Made by a program: the position numbers and the translations under genes. Positions 61,479-64,000 of a stretch of 64,000 nucleotides of DNA are shown here, piece after piece. Positions within the stretch are counted from its first letter, which is position 1. Each line of letters begins with the position of its first letter. The notes beneath the pieces are model-generated. The model had not been told where the DNA came from. It saw only the letters and a list, made by a program, of their open reading frames with translations, and ran no database searches. Source of the DNA: Moraxella oculi (GTDB taxonomy: Bacteria; Pseudomonadota; Gammaproteobacteria; Pseudomonadales; Moraxellaceae); assembly GCF_023336735.1 (NCBI RefSeq), contig NZ_JAMBAQ010000011.1, positions 1 through 64,000 on the forward strand, in the 5' to 3' direction.

Positions 61479-61673
61479 TACACCACCTTTGATGCGATCG
61501 TTAAATCACAAATTGGCACAAGTAAAAAAGATGGGGTCGCACATTGCTTAGTGATTGTCATTGGGTGTTGTTACTAAATAAATCATCAATCAGATGACGC
61601 TGAACCATTTTCATGGTGGTTTTAAGCGTGATTGTTGTGGTAATGATGGTTGAATGATTGCATCGACAATGAT

Positions 61674-61700
61674 GGCGAGTGTTCAAAAAAAACGCTCGCC
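61674..61700. terminator. Possible terminator between pdxH and panF
   Basis: Stem GGCGAGTG / CGCTCGCC (one mismatch) with an A-rich 11-base loop, followed by TTTTAAAT on the plus strand. It lies 20 bases beyond the panF stop. Confidence 0.4.
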
Positions 61701-61720
61701 TTTTAAATATGATAAAAACA

Positions 61721-63190
61721 TCACTTGTTCAAAGTGGTCGTATTGAAACTTGATGCATCAAGTGAGTTTTTGCCAAACCGATTTCCCACCAAGAATCCTG
61801 CCAGTCCGATGGCAAGTGCTGGCACGACAGCATGCAGATTAAAAATGGCAATTTTAAAGTAAGCAAAAATCACATAGCTGATCAAGCCTGCAAGCATGGA
61901 GACGATGGCGCCTGTGGCGTTGGCTTTTTTCCAGTATATGCCAAGTAATAACACCCAAAGGAAGGTCGCTTCCAAGCCGCCAAAGGACAGTAGATTTAAC
62001 CAAATGAGCATGTCGGGTGGATTGAGCATGGCCACCACGGCTAGAATCATCGTTAAGATGAGTGTGAATCCCATGGAGTAGCGTTTGATTTGAGTTTCAT
62101 TTCGTGCGGCTTCTGGCTTGATGGAAAGATATAGATCTTTAATGAGTGTGCTTGATGACTGAATCAGCATGGAATCAATTGATGACATGATGGCTGCCAT
62201 CGGTGCAGCGAGGAATATGCCAGCAATGAAAGGTGGCAGTACTGTCATCATCAATGTGGGGATGACTTTGTCAGGCACATCAAGATCTGGTAAAACAGCA
62301 CGAGCCAAAACCCCAGCCAAATGCATTCCTAGGACAAGTATCGCCATGACAATCGTGCCTACTAAAATGCCGTGATGTAAAGATCGACTGTCCTTGTACG
62401 CCATCGCACGCAAGGCAGTGTGTGGCAAACCAACCAAGCCAAAGCAAACCAGCACCCAAAAAGAGAGCATAAAAGTGGCTGATAGCTTGTCATCAACTCC
62501 TGTGGGTGTCAGAAGTCGTGGATCAATGGTTTGTAAAGTTTCTACTGCATGGCTCATACCACCGATGCTCATGAGCGTACCGCCCAAAAGCAATACCGTA
62601 CCGATAAGCATGACCAGTCCTTGTATTGCGTCAGTTAATACCACTGCACGAAATCCACCAATCAGCGTATACAGACCAATCACTAATGCAAATATCGCAA
62701 TTGACCACTCATAAGGCAGACCAAGCGTGGTTTCTAGTAACCTGCCTGCACCAATGAACTGTACCACCATCATGCCAAAAAATGCCAATAATAATGAAAC
62801 ACACGCCAAGTACACCACCACTTTATTTTGATAGCGAGCCAGTAGTAAATCGTTGATGGTGATGCTGTCTGTCTGTCTGGCAAAAATGGCAAATTTTTTG
62901 CCTAAGGCCCCCAGCGTTAGCCAAATTGCTGGCACCTGAATCATGGCAAGTAGCACCCAGCCCAAGCCATACTTATAGGCAGCACCAGGTCCGCCAATGA
63001 AGGAACTTGCTGAGATGTAGGTAGCCACAGTCGTCATGGCAAGCACAAAGCCTCCCATGGAGCGTCCACCCACATAGTACTCTGCCAAAAATGCACCCTG
63101 GTTACGCTGCCGATAGGTGTGCCATGCCACACCAAATACGAACACCAGATACAATGCCAAAGGAACCAAAATTTCAATATTTAGCATCAC
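61721..63190 (-). CDS. panF: Sodium/pantothenate symporter
   Basis: 489 residues, about 13 membrane segments of the SSF fold. FLAEYYVGGRSMGGFVLAMT, TYISASSFIGGPGAAYKYGL and GLYTLIGGFRAVVLTDAIQG are sodium-solute-symporter signatures; FGLVGLPHTALRAMAYKDSR and the partner gene favour PanF. It imports pantothenate with Na+ across the inner membrane. It overlaps the small YhdT gene by 4 bases (ATGA), as in E. coli yhdT-panF. panB and panC are also in the window, so the cell can both import and make the vitamin. Confidence 0.92.
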   Translation of the reverse strand: MMLNIEILVPLALYLVFVFGVAWHTYRQRNQGAFLAEYYVGGRSMGGFVLAMTTVATYISASSFIGGPGAAYKYGLGWVLLAMIQVPAIWLTLGALGKKFAIFARQTDSITINDLLLARYQNKVVVYLACVSLLLAFFGMMVVQFIGAGRLLETTLGLPYEWSIAIFALVIGLYTLIGGFRAVVLTDAIQGLVMLIGTVLLLGGTLMSIGGMSHAVETLQTIDPRLLTPTGVDDKLSATFMLSFWVLVCFGLVGLPHTALRAMAYKDSRSLHHGILVGTIVMAILVLGMHLAGVLARAVLPDLDVPDKVIPTLMMTVLPPFIAGIFLAAPMAAIMSSIDSMLIQSSSTLIKDLYLSIKPEAARNETQIKRYSMGFTLILTMILAVVAMLNPPDMLIWLNLLSFGGLEATFLWVLLLGIYWKKANATGAIVSMLAGLISYVIFAYFKIAIFNLHAVVPALAIGLAGFLVGNRFGKNSLDASSFNTTTLNK

Positions 63191-63480
63191 TCATCCGCCT
63201 TTTTTGTATTCGCTTGGCCATCCAAATCCACCTGCTGATATACCAATTTTAAGACGGTCACACTGACTAAAATGAACAAAATCGGTAGTAGGATGCAGCT
63301 TAATTCAAACCATAGTGGCAGTCCTAGAATGCCTAAAGTATTTGGTGCAAAATAAGCACTGGCAATCCAGCCTGTTAAATAGATGAGTGTTAAATATAAT
63401 GCCCACTTAGCTTCACGATTAAGCTGGTGAGACGGTTGAGCATCATGAAATGCGGAATGTTTGGGTGGAGAGTCTGACAT
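63187..63480 (-). CDS. yhdT: YhdT-family small membrane protein (DUF997)
   Basis: 97 residues from ATG 63480 (AAGGATTTTTC upstream); an earlier in-frame ATG is less likely. Two membrane helices: WALYLTLIYLTGWIASAYFA and LWFELSCILLPILFILVSVT, with LGILGLPLWFELSC between, the family signature. Encoded directly before panF with ATGA overlap, it is presumed to assist the symporter. The N-terminal 30 residues are hydrophilic. Confidence 0.88.
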   Translation of the reverse strand: MSDSPPKHSAFHDAQPSHQLNREAKWALYLTLIYLTGWIASAYFAPNTLGILGLPLWFELSCILLPILFILVSVTVLKLVYQQVDLDGQANTKKADE

Positions 63481-63659
63481 GAAAAATCCTTGGAAAGTCA
63501 TAGACTGTATGGTAATGAGATTGGTGGTAGTTTATCATAAAATCTGACAACAAGTCTTAGTAAATTGAGATAAAGTAACAAAATTACTGATGAAATGATT
63601 TGGAGTTTTATGGTATTTTGATGATGATTTTTATGCCATGAAAAAAAATGGAGCATTTA

Positions 63660-64000
63660 ATGAGCTTATACGATATCTTAACTCATCGGCGTTCAGTCAG
63701 AGATTACCTGCCAACACCAATAGACGAATCTTCGGTCAGGCAATGCTTGGAGCTTGCCACACTGGCACCAACCAGCTCAAACATGCAGCTTTACGAGTGT
63801 TACCATGTGGTGGATAAATCAGCGCTTGCTAAGCTGGCTAAGGCCTGCCTGTCCCAAAGTGCGGCAACCACAGCACCACAGATGGTTGTTTTTGTGATTC
63901 GTCCTGACTTGCATCGAATGCGTGCCAAGGCGGTGTTTGAGTTTGAACAACAAAACATAAAAACTTATAGCCCTAGCCATAAGGTTGCCACTCGTATTAA
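63660..64000 (+). CDS. Nitroreductase family protein (5' part, truncated by window edge)
   Basis: At least 113 residues; the frame is still open at base 64000. MSLYDILTHRRSVRDYLPTP is the FMN-binding N-terminus (RRSxRxY), and ELATLAPTSSNMQLYECYHV the second FMN loop (APTSSNxQ). These cytoplasmic flavoproteins reduce nitro compounds or quinones with NAD(P)H. GGAG precedes the ATG. The subfamily cannot be set without the C-terminus. Confidence 0.85.
   Translation, partial: MSLYDILTHRRSVRDYLPTPIDESSVRQCLELATLAPTSSNMQLYECYHVVDKSALAKLAKACLSQSAATTAPQMVVFVIRPDLHRMRAKAVFEFEQQNIKTYSPSHKVATRI

Overview
The window looks like chromosomal DNA of a Moraxella-type gammaproteobacterium (family Moraxellaceae). 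The evidence is an estimated G+C in the low forties, gene orders shared with Pseudomonas and Acinetobacter (algR-like regulator / hemC / hemD, ubiG / mupP / yciK, hisIE / tatABC), a lipid-A-containing cell envelope gene set (plsB, porin, Mpl, DsbA/DsbB) and a decayed IS1016-type element. The species cannot be fixed from the sequence alone. No rRNA, tRNA or CRISPR array was seen.

Bases 1 to about 7560 are an AT-rich accessory block that differs sharply from the rest. It is a tandem series of promoterless C-terminal toxin fragments, most followed at once (often by an ATGA overlap) by a small immunity-like gene. Three fragments carry the same pretoxin linker ending in AVRWN, a variant of the VENN-type boundary of CdiA/FhaB-like contact-dependent inhibition proteins. 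Two toxin/immunity families each occur twice, one copy usually eroded by stops and frameshifts. I read this as an orphan cdiA-CT/cdiI cassette array downstream of a two-partner-secretion exoprotein (MhaB/FhaB/CdiA type) that lies to the left of the window. The toxin activities are not recognisable to me and may be undescribed.

From 7600 to 24000 the window is core genome: dnaK and grpE (each with a CCCTTGAA heat-shock-like -35), hemD-hemC with a LytTR regulator whose receiver domain looks degenerate, yggX and a thioesterase, mpl, dsbB, gshA, tyrS, a membrane-anchored PD-(D/E)xK nuclease-like protein of unknown role, yqiA, a GST-like protein and parE. A two-gene operon of very small membrane peptides with a near-consensus promoter sits at 23.8-24.3 kb.

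From 24 to 40 kb: a phosphomannomutase (G8 tract upstream), cysK, mazG, a ComEA-like secreted HhH protein, a run pcnB-folK-panB-panC-rapZ-darP (RNA tailing, folate and pantothenate synthesis, RNase adaptor, ribosome assembly), dsbA, ubiG-mupP-yciK, a CNNM/CorC membrane protein and rpmI-rplT.

From 40 to 64 kb: a porin gene lies in reverse orientation between rplT and pheS-pheT-ihfA, which are contiguous in many relatives. Then come the zinc-free ribosomal proteins L31B and L36B (the latter with a palindromic operator candidate), dusC, an FBH1-like SF1 helicase, hisIE-tatABC, a DUF1615 lipoprotein, tesB, plsB, an EEP-family hydrolase, a decayed IS1016-type element just upstream of prlC, prlC-yheV-pdxH, panF with its small YhdT partner, and the start of a nitroreductase gene running off the right edge. 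Pantothenate import (panF) and synthesis (panB, panC) are therefore both present, as are two peptidoglycan-recycling genes (mpl, mupP).
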